Positions 31,401-39,485 of a stretch of DNA of 64,000 nt are shown here, in pieces (the first letter of the stretch is position 1; the number at the start of each line of letters is the position of its first letter). The notes under the pieces were generated by a model that searched no databases, had not been told where the DNA came from, and saw nothing but the letters and a program-made list of their open reading frames with translations. A program made the position numbers and the translations under genes. Source of the DNA: Noviherbaspirillum suwonense (GTDB taxonomy: Bacteria; Pseudomonadota; Gammaproteobacteria; Burkholderiales; Burkholderiaceae_D); the NCBI RefSeq assembly GCF_900182955.1, contig NZ_FXUL01000017.1, forward strand, positions 62,001 through 126,000, read 5' to 3'.

Positions 31401-32271
31401 GACCATTGAGTGGTTCAAGAGCACGCAAGATGGCAATGGGCAATATCAGCGGTCAACAGTGGCGACAAGCTCCAGAGTTGACGGGGTATTCGCCGCCGGC
31501 GCGGGATCAACGGGCGACGCCGGACTCGGCGGCTATACTGCGCCAAATGCCGGCATGTATCAGCTATGGGGCACGATCACAGCGCCGTCCGATGCGGCAT
31601 TTGCGCGCATCGTCCTTATCAAACATGGCACGTTTCCTGATTCTGGCGGGCTCAATAAGGAGAGTTACGCCTTTTGGAACAAGGCCATGTTGTGTATCGC
31701 GCGCCAGGGCGTGACGCGTCAAACAGCGACGCCGTGGATTGAATTTACTTACGATCAACTGCACGGCGGCAGCCTGGCGGGAGGCTCTGTCGACAGCGCC
31801 CAAGTTGCCGCAGAGGCGGCAACTACTGTTCGGGTAACTGACACTCTGGACACGGGCAGATGCACGCAGAATCCGGCGAACGGCCAAACGGCAATCAACT
31901 CCATTCCCTATACCGCCGCTGTCGATTGCACGGTCACTGTATTTTGGCAGGTGAAGTACCTTATCGAAAATACCGGGAATGGCACAAGTGGCGGCACGGT
32001 GATTGTCTATAGCGACCCGTTTATCCAGCTTGGCGGGGAGCCGAACGGCGCAAACGATCCGTACGCCGGGTCAAAATCATACGTCGAGTACGACGCGCCG
32101 GCAGGTCAGAGCATTTCCGGGACTCGCTCTGGATCTCGAACCTACACCATGCAAAAAGGCGGGTATGCCGTTTTCTATTTAACGGGCGCAGGCGGAGCAA
32201 GCAGCGCGCAGCGCAATATTTACTTGCATCCGCAGTGGTCATCCCTTCGCTTGGAGGTCGTAAAACGATGA
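28426..32271 (+). CDS. Tail tip / host specificity protein J-like
   Basis: 1281 residues, start at the ATGA overlap. The first 90 residues have a basic start and two hydrophobic stretches (LLATCVTFAALATASG; IAIAAAVVSFAVSSALSYAV), often seen in tip proteins of this phage group. A J-type core covers roughly residues 90-640 (SSVAPRNMVYGRCMVSGPLA, HEIDGVEEVYLGDD, IDWPGKPSCFRLSVGDLVPV). Two fibronectin-III-like domains follow at about 650-760 and 762-862. The C-terminal 400 residues are variable, probably carbohydrate or receptor binding. It would form the central tail fibre that contacts the host. Confidence 0.92.
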   Translation: MIPKLPKRQRRKFKKLLATCVTFAALATASGNLQAEPVTGSIATALMYFVGYDTAIAIAAAVVSFAVSSALSYAVGAITQPSTGGYSSNALSNRTHMVRSSVAPRNMVYGRCMVSGPLAFIGTSNRGDGTNGVGGTTIKGGENAFLHLVVMLANHEIDGVEEVYLGDDPIGFSTMVNNKPTGGKFGNLINQGDAITTTFTVPANSTGITLGGLGATSILGLAEVGATPAAAPSGGEGGVDAFGNPILPNGGTASIDTAFTFVNATTVTTPAVNRSRNMAITFLSKGTPASYVDCYAHLGSPSQTANTALIASCPAQWTAAHRLQGVAYLYIRLLYNTKVFPNGIPNVKAMVRGKKVRDPRSGSYPNDAPTWKANYALCAMDYLKSADGLGCTDADLDLEQIKVAANICDEVVNIRDQYDGRVIAEGLPYQQYRYEAHGTLLLDHDVEENLRSLSTAGGGPVPLLVSGRFQIPVGYYGTPVAQALTESDLRAAVKVRPRTSRRDLFNAVGGTYVDGRISWQPTDFPEVANSFYQSQDAGEKIRRDVTFPFTTDEIMAQRLAKIMLERSRQGITIDWPGKPSCFRLSVGDLVPVTLAKFGWNAKVFRVIAWSMESNGTIDLVLQEDATGVYDWNYGQATTTDLSKDTDLPDPSYITPVGALTLYSDSSELVRTGDGTIVSRLHVIWPASTDASVVNGGEFQVQYKKASETFWTPWDKVSGAFNETWISPVVDTETYYVRVRAVNSRDIETDWVYAKHKIIGNTGAPPNVSNFTVTVRADGTRSFSWSTSNQPVNVTTGGGYRLKYRPGGSNAAWADMTPLHNGLLSQSPLQIADPVAGFYDFGIVAVNASRVESSTPAMINDATIGKEPVSYEASVNLIPNSDWQMSNGTSSGEACLYGWTLTTSDNGSYAGAARPAGMGRNRTPWNIGRGGAWLWHSTTVANASGVAQPRSDAPTASIYTSDGPGGRFMAPVTAGVIYEASVFVNPHQCQVEMTIEWFKSTQDGNGQYQRSTVATSSRVDGVFAAGAGSTGDAGLGGYTAPNAGMYQLWGTITAPSDAAFARIVLIKHGTFPDSGGLNKESYAFWNKAMLCIARQGVTRQTATPWIEFTYDQLHGGSLAGGSVDSAQVAAEAATTVRVTDTLDTGRCTQNPANGQTAINSIPYTAAVDCTVTVFWQVKYLIENTGNGTSGGTVIVYSDPFIQLGGEPNGANDPYAGSKSYVEYDAPAGQSISGTRSGSRTYTMQKGGYAVFYLTGAGGASSAQRNIYLHPQWSSLRLEVVKR

Positions 32272-32888
32272 TGGTCTTTAGCGAATACAATCAATCAACT
32301 GGGCTGCTGACGGGGCGGCGATATATTGGGCTGCCGAATGGATTGCTGGACATGGTGAGCCTTAGTCCTGAGTCCACATATCTATTGGGCGAGTACGATC
32401 ACCTCTCGCAGCGTGTTGATCTGTCGACCGGCAATGTTGTGGATTATCAGCCGCCACAACCTGGGGCATCCTATCAGTGGGACTCAGCGAGTCGGCGGTG
32501 GGTATATGTGGCAAATTCCGCCGAAAGGCTGTGGACGGCCAAGGACGACGCATTGCGAGAAGTGTATGCGTACTACTCCGCCAAACTCTCCGACGTGCGG
32601 GCCACATATCCGGCAGATGAGGTTGCAAGTTGGGGCAAGCAGGAGTCAGAAGCACGCGCCTGGACAGCCGACCATGCCGCACCGACGCCACTGCTGTCCG
32701 CTATCTCTGCCGCGCGTGGTGTGCCGTTCGCGCTGCTGGTTGAAAAGGTCATCGAAAAAGCCGATCTGTTCGCTGCCGCATCCGGTGCGCTGATCGGTGC
32801 GCGACAGCATGCAGAAGACCGAATCAATGCCGCGACCACGCCAGAGGAAGTCGCTCAGGTCGTAGCAGATATTTTCCCCGCCGAGTAG
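32268..32888 (+). CDS. Tail fibre-associated protein, 206 aa
   Basis: The start at 32268 follows GGAGG within the J gene end; a second ATG comes next. The N-terminal half is beta-rich (YNQSTGLLTGRRYIGLPNGL, GNVVDYQPPQPGASYQWDSA). The C-terminal half is helical, ARAWTADHAAPTPLLSAISA, ARGVPFALLVEKVIEKADLF and a closing AEDRINAATTPEEVAQVV. This last part is the DUF4376-like module often attached to tail fibre assembly proteins. Position between J and the terminal protein supports such a role. Confidence 0.65.
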   Translation: MMVFSEYNQSTGLLTGRRYIGLPNGLLDMVSLSPESTYLLGEYDHLSQRVDLSTGNVVDYQPPQPGASYQWDSASRRWVYVANSAERLWTAKDDALREVYAYYSAKLSDVRATYPADEVASWGKQESEARAWTADHAAPTPLLSAISAARGVPFALLVEKVIEKADLFAAASGALIGARQHAEDRINAATTPEEVAQVVADIFPAE

Positions 32889-32908
32889 TCATCCAGCCAT
32901 ACCACCCA

Positions 32909-32932
32909 GGCCCGCCGCGTGCGGGCTTTTTC
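32909..32932 (+). terminator. Rho-independent terminator-like hairpin
   Basis: GGCCCGC/GCGGGC with CGCGT loop and five T, 14 bases before the 902-aa protein gene. Confidence 0.75.
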
Positions 32933-32946
32933 CATTTAAGGACCCC

Positions 32947-35655
32947 ATGAACAGCATCCCTGCAGCACCAGCCTTGCCGGCCAATGCCCCGACCGTCTTC
33001 GAGATGTGGGACCACTCGGGCGCGACGCCTGCGATGACCTCCGTTGTCGTCCTGAATCAGCGCGGCCCGGATTTAGTGCCGGACGACGCTGTCTATGCGG
33101 CCGAGCGTGGCGCCGCGGCCTGGTATAGGTCCGATGAGGTCCTGAGGTTGGGTGACTTCGTCTTCGGCGCGCACCTGCTGGTCTCTGGTGCGCAGAACAC
33201 CACCTCCGGCACGCAATCCCTGCTGGAATCGTTTATCAAGATCGACAAGCGCAGCCCGACTTGGCCGACGTACCCGTTCTCGGCCACCTACAACCAGAAA
33301 ACCGAGTCCGTCTTCCCGGGGCCGCACAAGATCGTCGCCAAGGACTCCGCCGGGAAGGTCGTCCATACCTTCGAGATGCATGACGGCCTGCCGATCAACG
33401 ACCCGTCGCTGCACCAAGGTTACCCCACCGAGACGAAACCGCTGCGCCCGAAGGTTTCGGTAGGCAGCGTGCTGCCATGGTGGAACGAGCCGCCGCGCCA
33501 GTCGGCCAGCCTTGCGCAGATGTTCGCCGGGATCACAGACGACGGGATGCGCCCATCGCAGACGAAAACGCATTTTTCGGTGCTGTCATGCGAGCCGCCG
33601 ATCACGAGCGGGTACAACCGCTACTCGCTGAATTCTCTCGCCGACATTTGGCGTTCCAGGGAATGGCCAATGCCGAAGGCGTCTTACTGGCCTGACCCGG
33701 CCACCGCCGACCCATACGCGAACTATTCAGACCTAGCTTATGACGGCCACAGCGCATTCATGGGCGCGTACATCGAGGGTTACCGCTACGAGCCGGGCTC
33801 CTACACCACGCACAACAAATACACCGCGCCTGGCGGCCCGCGCTTTGATCGCGCAACGTTCCCCAGCCAGATCGCGCTCTGGATGACCAAACCGAATGGC
33901 AAGCGGCTTGACGGTGGCGTCGCGTTTTCCACGATCGCGTACGAGTTCGCTTTGGCGTACGGCAACCACCCGAACCACTGGTCTCCAAATCCGGCCACAG
34001 CCGCGCTCTGGTCGTCGGACGCAGACCTGATCGCCTCGAAAGACTACTTCACCGGCAATTACTACGGCGACGGCGGCCCGGACGGTCCGAACGCGATCCG
34101 TGTCAACGCTGCGCAGCGCGACGGAACCGGTCCGCAGCACTACGACAAGAACGGCGACATGCCATATCACGGCTGGGGGCGCGATTCGCTCCATGACTAC
34201 ACCACTGCTGGCGACGCGGCAATTGCCATGCAGAGTCCGATGATGGCGGTTCTGTCGAAATGGGATACTGCAACTGCCTTCATGTGCCATGGCAATGCAA
34301 ACCGATCCGGGCGCGACGGCTACCTCGTGCGCGACATGGCTTGGGACTGGAAGCACATGGTCTGGTCCTGGAAGCTTGGTGCGGATCACCCGCTGGCGTT
34401 TAAGCGCAAGGACATCGAGGACCGGTTCTGCGTGCGTCTGGAAGCCATCCACCGCGACATCGTCGCCCCCATATTGGCTGGAGCGCGGCCGGCCGGCATG
34501 TATGAATACCTCGAAGGCCTGGTGCGCTTCGGTCAGCCGCTCGAGCGCGATGGCGACCGGTGGGGGTGCCACGGCGGCGGGCTGGGCTTCTACCTGGGCG
34601 GCGTGCTGATCTACATGAAGCAGTCTGGCATGTGGGCGGCCATCCAGGCGCGAGGCGGCAAAGCATTCGAGGCGCTGGTATTCACGGTGCGCTGCGCCTG
34701 CCAATACGCGTTCGGCATCTTCGCGCAGACCAAAGCGACGATGTTCTCGAACCCATCCTACCCAGCCGATTACATCTTTGCCGACGGCACCGGCATGCCA
34801 GCGGGCTGGGCGGAGTGGTCGAAGGTGGTTGAGGGCGACGTGCCATTCTCGCCGAGTGGCGACGTGTCGATCTACCCGACCATGCAATTCGTCCATGCGA
34901 TGTGGGATTACTTCCCGGAGATCGACCATCCGCTGAAGAAAGCCGCCTATGACGTCGTGGTCGCGTTCGAGCAGCGCGTAGCGACCAGCGTCGCAGCAGA
35001 GCGTGACCTGCAAAGGCAGCGGGACAGGGATTTCACCTACCGCTATCCCGGGGTGGCACCGATCAAGGCCCCGGCTGTACTTGGCCCCGGCGCGGCAGTC
35101 GCGCTGCCCGAGCTAAAGTCAGTCGCGGCGTCGATCATCGTGCCAGCCTGGACGCCAGACACCGACACGGATGCCGGCACTTGGGTCTTGATAGGGAAAG
35201 AGAACGACAAGCTGACCGTCGACTCGGACACGCGAGTCTGCTATGGCATTAACCGGCAGTGGCTGGTCACGACGCTCTCGGGCGTATTCGACGCCTCCAA
35301 TGGCTTCTTCGGCACGGACCCGGCACCAGGCGTCAAGAAAGTGGTCATGAAGTTCGTTCCGGCAGCAGTCCAGCCGGCGCCCGAGCCAGTGCCCGAGCCA
35401 GTGCCGGAACCTGCGCCGCAGCCGACACCAGGCCCGACGCCGACTCCGCAGCCAGTCCCGGAGCCACAACCGCAGCCAGTTCCAGAGCCACAGCCGGATC
35501 CAGTTCCCGTCCCGGCGCCCGAGCCGCAGCCGGACCCGGCGCCAGCGCCCGACCCGGTGCCGCCGGCCAAGACGCCCATGCCGGTGGGGATCGCAATCAT
35601 CGCTGCGATGACAGCCTTCCTCGAGACCTGCGGCTACACCGTCACGAAAAAGTAA
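32947..35655 (+). CDS. Large tail-end protein of unknown function with Pro-rich hinge and C-terminal hydrophobic segment
   Basis: 902 residues with AAGGA upstream. Residues 1-170 are beta-rich (SVVVLNQRGPDLVPDDAVYA). Residues about 190-720 are rich in Trp, Tyr and His and contain helical hairpins (DSLHDYTTAGDAAIAMQSPM, GCHGGGLGFYLGGVLIYMK, SIYPTMQFVHAMWDYFPEI) that could form an alpha/alpha toroid like polysaccharide-degrading enzymes. Residues about 735-805 form another beta domain. Residues 810-876 are a PEP/PQP-type Pro-rich hinge, ending with PMPVGIAIIAAMTAFLETC. Position after the fibre genes suggests a tailspike or receptor-destroying protein; this is not proven and no family is recognised. 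Confidence 0.6.
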   Translation: MNSIPAAPALPANAPTVFEMWDHSGATPAMTSVVVLNQRGPDLVPDDAVYAAERGAAAWYRSDEVLRLGDFVFGAHLLVSGAQNTTSGTQSLLESFIKIDKRSPTWPTYPFSATYNQKTESVFPGPHKIVAKDSAGKVVHTFEMHDGLPINDPSLHQGYPTETKPLRPKVSVGSVLPWWNEPPRQSASLAQMFAGITDDGMRPSQTKTHFSVLSCEPPITSGYNRYSLNSLADIWRSREWPMPKASYWPDPATADPYANYSDLAYDGHSAFMGAYIEGYRYEPGSYTTHNKYTAPGGPRFDRATFPSQIALWMTKPNGKRLDGGVAFSTIAYEFALAYGNHPNHWSPNPATAALWSSDADLIASKDYFTGNYYGDGGPDGPNAIRVNAAQRDGTGPQHYDKNGDMPYHGWGRDSLHDYTTAGDAAIAMQSPMMAVLSKWDTATAFMCHGNANRSGRDGYLVRDMAWDWKHMVWSWKLGADHPLAFKRKDIEDRFCVRLEAIHRDIVAPILAGARPAGMYEYLEGLVRFGQPLERDGDRWGCHGGGLGFYLGGVLIYMKQSGMWAAIQARGGKAFEALVFTVRCACQYAFGIFAQTKATMFSNPSYPADYIFADGTGMPAGWAEWSKVVEGDVPFSPSGDVSIYPTMQFVHAMWDYFPEIDHPLKKAAYDVVVAFEQRVATSVAAERDLQRQRDRDFTYRYPGVAPIKAPAVLGPGAAVALPELKSVAASIIVPAWTPDTDTDAGTWVLIGKENDKLTVDSDTRVCYGINRQWLVTTLSGVFDASNGFFGTDPAPGVKKVVMKFVPAAVQPAPEPVPEPVPEPAPQPTPGPTPTPQPVPEPQPQPVPEPQPDPVPVPAPEPQPDPAPAPDPVPPAKTPMPVGIAIIAAMTAFLETCGYTVTKK

Positions 35656-35715
35656 AGCGATCAACCAGGTCAGGTTCCGCTGCGGCGGGCCTGACCCCTG
35701 CTTGAAGGAAGTGCA

Positions 35716-36069
35716 ATGGCAACACCATGGATTGAAAACCTGCTCGGCTCGCTCGGGATGGCCGGGGGTGGCGCCCTTGCGATCAAGTGGGTTGTGGAGG
35801 CGTGGCGCGAAGAAAGGGCGAAAAGCCGCGGCGCTCATGCCGAATCGCAGGCGATTAAGCACCTTAGCGCAGAGGTCGACCGGATGGCCAAGCGCATGGA
35901 CGAATTGGAGAAAGATGTTGCCGAGAAAAGCGCCGCGAACGCCGCCCTTCAAAGTGAGATTGATGAGCAACGTCGCCTGCGCCGGTTGGCTGAAGACAAG
36001 TTTGACGCAGAGTGCAGGGCGCGTCAGGACCTGGAGAAACGAGTGGCAGAACTGGAGAAAAAATCATGA
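35716..36069 (+). CDS. Membrane-anchored coiled-coil protein in the lysis module, 117 aa
   Basis: GAAGG upstream of the ATG. A hydrophobic/amphipathic N-terminus (NLLGSLGMAGGGALAIKWVV) is followed by a long coiled coil (LSAEVDRMAKRMDELEKDVA onward to the end). It overlaps the next gene by four bases. Proteins of this shape sit beside spanin and holin genes; it may regulate lysis or act as a second membrane anchor. No family recognised. Confidence 0.55.
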   Translation: MATPWIENLLGSLGMAGGGALAIKWVVEAWREERAKSRGAHAESQAIKHLSAEVDRMAKRMDELEKDVAEKSAANAALQSEIDEQRRLRRLAEDKFDAECRARQDLEKRVAELEKKS

Positions 36070-36605
36070 TCAATGAGCGACGGACCAGCCATGGGCGGCG
36101 CGTAGTTGATTTCCTGTGCGAAAGCAAGTCACACACATGGAAAGCAATTCTTGGCATCGCAATACTGGTGGTGCTGCTCATCTTCACCGGCATGCAAATT
36201 CAGGCCTGGCGAGAAAGCGCCGAGCGGTCTGCACTCATTGCCGCCGGCCAGGAGACGCTGGCGACGTGCGAGCGCCGGATCATCTCGGTGCGCGACTACT
36301 TCGGCAATCAGGCGGCCGAGCGTGCCGAGGTGGTGGAAGAGGTCAAACGCTTGGCCGATGAGACGCTGCGCATCCAGAAAGAGACGCTGAGCCTGATCCA
36401 GCGCCGTGCACCGGTTACCGATCGCATCGCCCGCAAGGTCGAGCAGATCGATGCCAAGGCGACCACTGCGGCTGTGGCGGCAACCGATGCCAAGGTCGAG
36501 GCTGCGCGGGCCGCGACGGCGCTTGAGTCGAGCACGCCAGTGACGCCCAAGGCCGCCGGCGAGATCAACGACGCTGTCCGCGCCATCAACCGGAGCCACA
36601 AATGA
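36066..36605 (+). CDS. Putative i-spanin (Rz-like)
   Basis: 179 residues. A short basic cytoplasmic start, one membrane span (AILGIAILVVLLIFTGMQIQ), then a long periplasmic helix with coiled-coil character (RRIISVRDYFGNQAAERAEV, VVEEVKRLADETLRIQKETL, RIARKVEQIDAKATTAAVAA). Type II membrane topology with a coiled coil, followed by an overlapping small lipoprotein gene, is the spanin layout. The overlap is four bases, so the pair is adjacent and not embedded. Confidence 0.65.
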   Translation: MINERRTSHGRRVVDFLCESKSHTWKAILGIAILVVLLIFTGMQIQAWRESAERSALIAAGQETLATCERRIISVRDYFGNQAAERAEVVEEVKRLADETLRIQKETLSLIQRRAPVTDRIARKVEQIDAKATTAAVAATDAKVEAARAATALESSTPVTPKAAGEINDAVRAINRSHK

Positions 36606-36799
36606 AGCCGATTGCCATCTTGCTGCTGGCGCTGGCCGGCTGCACCACGCCCGCGCCGCCGGCATCGTCGCCGTGCCCGGACCTGCCGGAACTGGCGCAG
36701 GCGGCCACCTTGGCCGATCTGGAAGCACATCACCTGGCAGTCGTCCGGCTGTACGGCGCCTGCCGGGCGGCGAAGAGCCCACCCAAACTGGAGAAGTGA
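36602..36799 (+). CDS. Putative o-spanin lipoprotein (Rz1-like)
   Basis: 65 residues. MKPIAILLLALAGCTTPAPP is a lipoprotein signal with lipobox LAGC (Cys 14), followed by a Pro-rich segment (PAPPASSPCPDLPEL), as in Rz1. Two further Cys are present in the mature part. Together with the preceding Rz-like protein it would span the periplasm and fuse the membranes at lysis. Confidence 0.75.
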   Translation: MKPIAILLLALAGCTTPAPPASSPCPDLPELAQAATLADLEAHHLAVVRLYGACRAAKSPPKLEK

Positions 36800-36800
36800 A

Positions 36801-37268
36801 ATGACGTTTGACGAAGCATTCGAGCGGGTCATCGGGCACGAGGGCGGCTACACGCCAGGTAAGGGTGACCCGGGGGGCGAGACCAAATTCGGCATTAGCA
36901 AACGGTCCTACCCGGGCGAGAACATCCCCGGCATGACGCTGGCCCGGGCTAAGCAGATCTATTTTCGGGATTATTGGGGCCCGGCCGGCTGCGACAGCGT
37001 GCCGGCGGCGATTCGCTTCGACCTGTTCGACATGGCGGTCAACTCCGGCGTGCGCGCCGCGGTCAAGTGCCTCCAGGGCGCGGCTGGCGCCGAGCAGGAC
37101 AGCATCCTCGGACCACGAACCCTCCAGGCGATCGGCGCGCTGGACGGCGCCCGGCTGGCGGCCCGGTTCAACGGCGCGCGCCTGCAGTTCCTGACCGACC
37201 TGAGCACCTGGCCAACCTTTTCCCGCGGCTGGGCCCGCCGCATTGCCTCCAACCTGATGAAAGCCTGA
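36801..37268 (+). CDS. Endolysin, GH108 N-acetylmuramidase
   Basis: 155 residues. FERVIGHEGGYTPGKGDPGG, ETKFGISKRSYPG and the closing WARRIASNLMKA match GH108. The Glu in the conserved EGGY is the catalytic residue. The C-terminal part (FDMAVNSGVRAAVKCLQGAA, then LGPRTLQAIGALDGARLAAR) is a peptidoglycan-binding helical domain. No signal peptide is visible, so release by the holin encoded downstream is expected. Confidence 0.93.
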   Translation: MTFDEAFERVIGHEGGYTPGKGDPGGETKFGISKRSYPGENIPGMTLARAKQIYFRDYWGPAGCDSVPAAIRFDLFDMAVNSGVRAAVKCLQGAAGAEQDSILGPRTLQAIGALDGARLAARFNGARLQFLTDLSTWPTFSRGWARRIASNLMKA

Positions 37269-37269
37269 T

Positions 37270-37794
37270 ATGGATCCCGTGACGATAGCTCTGGCCCTGG
37301 CCACCCAGTTCGCACCGAGCATCTTGAAGTACCTGACCAACAGCGACACCGCCGGCGCCGTGGCTGCGCAGGTGATCGACATCGCTAAAACCGTCACCGG
37401 CAAAGGGACGATCGGCGAGGCGCGCGCCGTGCTCGAGCTGGATCCGGCAAAGGCGGTGGAGTTCCAGCTGGCGGTCATGCAGAACGATACCGACTTGGCC
37501 AAGGCCTACCTGGCCGACATCCAGAACGCCCGGGCGCGCGACATGGCGCTGGCCGCCGCCGGCGTCAAGAACACCCGAGCGAACGCGCTGGCCATCGGCG
37601 CGGCCTCGCTGGTGCTGGTGACCCTGGTCATCGTTGTGTGGGCGACCAATATGGACGACTTCGCCAAGGCGACGATCACCCTGATCTGCGGCCGGGCGCT
37701 GGGCTGGGTGGAACAGGTGTTTTCGTTCGAGTTCGGCACTACCCGCACCAGCGCCAAGAAGGACGACACGATCAACAATCTGACGAAGTCGTAG
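37270..37794 (+). CDS. Holin of the 3-TM family
   Basis: 174 residues. The start MDPVTIALALATQFAPSILK, the amphipathic middle (EFQLAVMQNDTDLAKAYLAD, IQNARARDMALAAAGVKNTR) and two hydrophobic spans (LAIGAASLVLVTLVIVVWA; ATITLICGRALGWVEQVFSF) fit the 3-TM holin family also found in gene transfer agents. The gene follows the endolysin by one base. It would form inner-membrane holes that release the endolysin. Confidence 0.85.
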   Translation: MDPVTIALALATQFAPSILKYLTNSDTAGAVAAQVIDIAKTVTGKGTIGEARAVLELDPAKAVEFQLAVMQNDTDLAKAYLADIQNARARDMALAAAGVKNTRANALAIGAASLVLVTLVIVVWATNMDDFAKATITLICGRALGWVEQVFSFEFGTTRTSAKKDDTINNLTKS

Positions 37795-37796
37795 CG

Positions 37797-38108
37797 ATGA
37801 GCCTGCGCACGCTGTCGAACTGCATTCTCTTCGCGGTCGTCCTGCTGTTCCGCCGGCGTGCCTCAGATGACCGGCGCCGGAAAAAGGGCGTGCCGTCGAT
37901 GCGTAAGAATGGCGAGTACCTGGTGCTGCGGAAGAGCGACTGGGGGCCATTTCCGCACGTCATGCACGGTCGGATGGGCAACGATGGCAAGATCCGCGTG
38001 GTCTCGTACAAGCCGGTGTCGCCCCGGAAGAGGGCGCTGCCGCCGCCGTTGTTTGCCGGGAAAGTCGTGTGGGGGGATGTGCGGAAGAAGCCGGGTGGGC
38101 ATGGCTAA
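37797..38108 (+). CDS. Small basic hypothetical protein, 103 aa
   Basis: The ATG at 37797 gives a short hydrophobic start (LSNCILFAVVLLFRRRASDD) and a basic C-terminus (YLVLRKSDWGPFPHVMHGRM, then SPRKRALPPPLFAGK). An internal ATG at 37899 (MRKNGEYLVLRKSDW) could start a soluble 69-residue version. It is the last rightward gene and ends 27 bases from the convergent secreted-protein gene. Not recognised. Confidence 0.45.
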   Translation: MSLRTLSNCILFAVVLLFRRRASDDRRRKKGVPSMRKNGEYLVLRKSDWGPFPHVMHGRMGNDGKIRVVSYKPVSPRKRALPPPLFAGKVVWGDVRKKPGGHG

Positions 38109-38135
38109 GTGCAGAAATGCATACTCTGCCGGCAA

Positions 38136-39485
38136 TCACTTTTCCACCAATTTGATGGAGGTGATTTCATGGATTACGCTCGGCATATTCTTTGCGCCAC
38201 CAACGTGCAATTTAATGCCCGTGTCAAATTCGTCTTGGTATGTGAAAAACATAAGCCCGGCGGGAAACCGCGCCATGTTATTTCGATAGAATCCGACCCC
38301 GCGCTTAACTTCGTCGTAAACCCGCGATTCATTTAGTTTTGCAGGCTGATCTTTTTCGATATTGCCCTTCGCATCAAACTCAAGCACCCCATTGTTGCTC
38401 GACTCCGAAATCATTAAAGCCTGCACGTTTGTGCCCAGCTTGCGAGCTTTGGCGATTTCCTTGTGGAGAAGATCGCTAGTAGCGGACATCCGGCATTCGA
38501 AAATAGAATCAAGCATTGCCTTATCTGATTCTCGATTTTCTGTGCCCTGCAAGACTGAGCCATCGCGGAAAAAGGATAAGCGCTGTCGCAGTTCTCGCAT
38601 GTTAGACCCCTTGAAAACGCCACATTTTTCCGGATAGCGCATCGATAGCCAGTCCAAAGTTTTCTCGTGCACGCCGTCCAATAAAATCGTTGACAAATAA
38701 AAATCGAATGCAACTACGTCATATCCTTTTGGAATGCCGCCGCCGATAAACATATTTCCGGCGCTGTCATAGGTAGTAAGTCGGCCAGTTTTTATAGCCG
38801 CTTTCCAAGAATTCCATTCTTTCTTTTCTGCGGGAGCAAGATTTTTGCCGCCGTTTCTATGGTGATTGTCGATAGTAAAAGCGTAAGCGCCAGCGCTTCT
38901 GTCTATTTTTGTGGCGAATTCACGGTTAAACATGCCGCTCGCGAAGATTACGCCTAACTTCGAATTGCTTATCCCATGTGAGGCCAGGAATCGTTTAATT
39001 TCTGCGCCGGCCCTTTCCAATTCTTTCTTGCTGATGCCATTTAAGTAAGGCTCATCGACCAGAAAGATTGCTCCGATATTTTCTTCGTGCAACTTCATCG
39101 CCGGGATGTAGGGGGCCAGCCTCAGACGAATTTCTTTATTGGCCGGCAATACCCTTATTTTGTTGTCAGCCATAGCTGTCAGCCGCTTTTGGTGTGTCTT
39201 CCCATCTGGCGTAACGAAAGTTCGGTTCAGGCGGCTGGCCGGCTTGATGTCGGAGAGAAGTAACTCGAAGTCCAGGTGCACTGCAAAATTATGCCCTTTT
39301 GCAGATGAAAGACTTTTGCTCAGCTGCTCGACACTTTGAACGTTGATCATCGCAAAGTCAGTTTTCTTCACCACCTCGGCGGGAACGCCGTAAGGAGAAA
39401 AGAACCCGATGATTTCAGCGGAGTTCGCGGCGCCGGCAGAGCAGATAGCGGCTGCGATAAAAAATATGTAGCTGGAAAATTTCAT
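38136..39485 (-). CDS. Secreted TIM-barrel-like protein, lysogenic-conversion candidate
   Basis: Start at 39485 (MKFSSYIFFIAAAICSAGAA then NSAEIIGFFSPYG), a clear signal peptide; the upstream 19 codons are not believed. 449 residues, exported. Strands such as KTDFAMINVQSVE, NFAVHLDFELLLSD and NIGAIFLVDEPYLNGISKKE, then KLGVIFASGMFNREFA and GYDVVAFDFYLSTILLDG, alternate with helices as in a glycosidase-type TIM barrel, with acidic residues at strand ends (DFEL, DEPY, DFYL). It is AT-rich and opposite in direction to the late genes, at the prophage right end next to tRNA-His. Expression in the lysogen is likely; substrate unknown. Confidence 0.65.
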   Translation of the reverse strand: MKFSSYIFFIAAAICSAGAANSAEIIGFFSPYGVPAEVVKKTDFAMINVQSVEQLSKSLSSAKGHNFAVHLDFELLLSDIKPASRLNRTFVTPDGKTHQKRLTAMADNKIRVLPANKEIRLRLAPYIPAMKLHEENIGAIFLVDEPYLNGISKKELERAGAEIKRFLASHGISNSKLGVIFASGMFNREFATKIDRSAGAYAFTIDNHHRNGGKNLAPAEKKEWNSWKAAIKTGRLTTYDSAGNMFIGGGIPKGYDVVAFDFYLSTILLDGVHEKTLDWLSMRYPEKCGVFKGSNMRELRQRLSFFRDGSVLQGTENRESDKAMLDSIFECRMSATSDLLHKEIAKARKLGTNVQALMISESSNNGVLEFDAKGNIEKDQPAKLNESRVYDEVKRGVGFYRNNMARFPAGLMFFTYQDEFDTGIKLHVGGAKNMPSVIHEITSIKLVEK

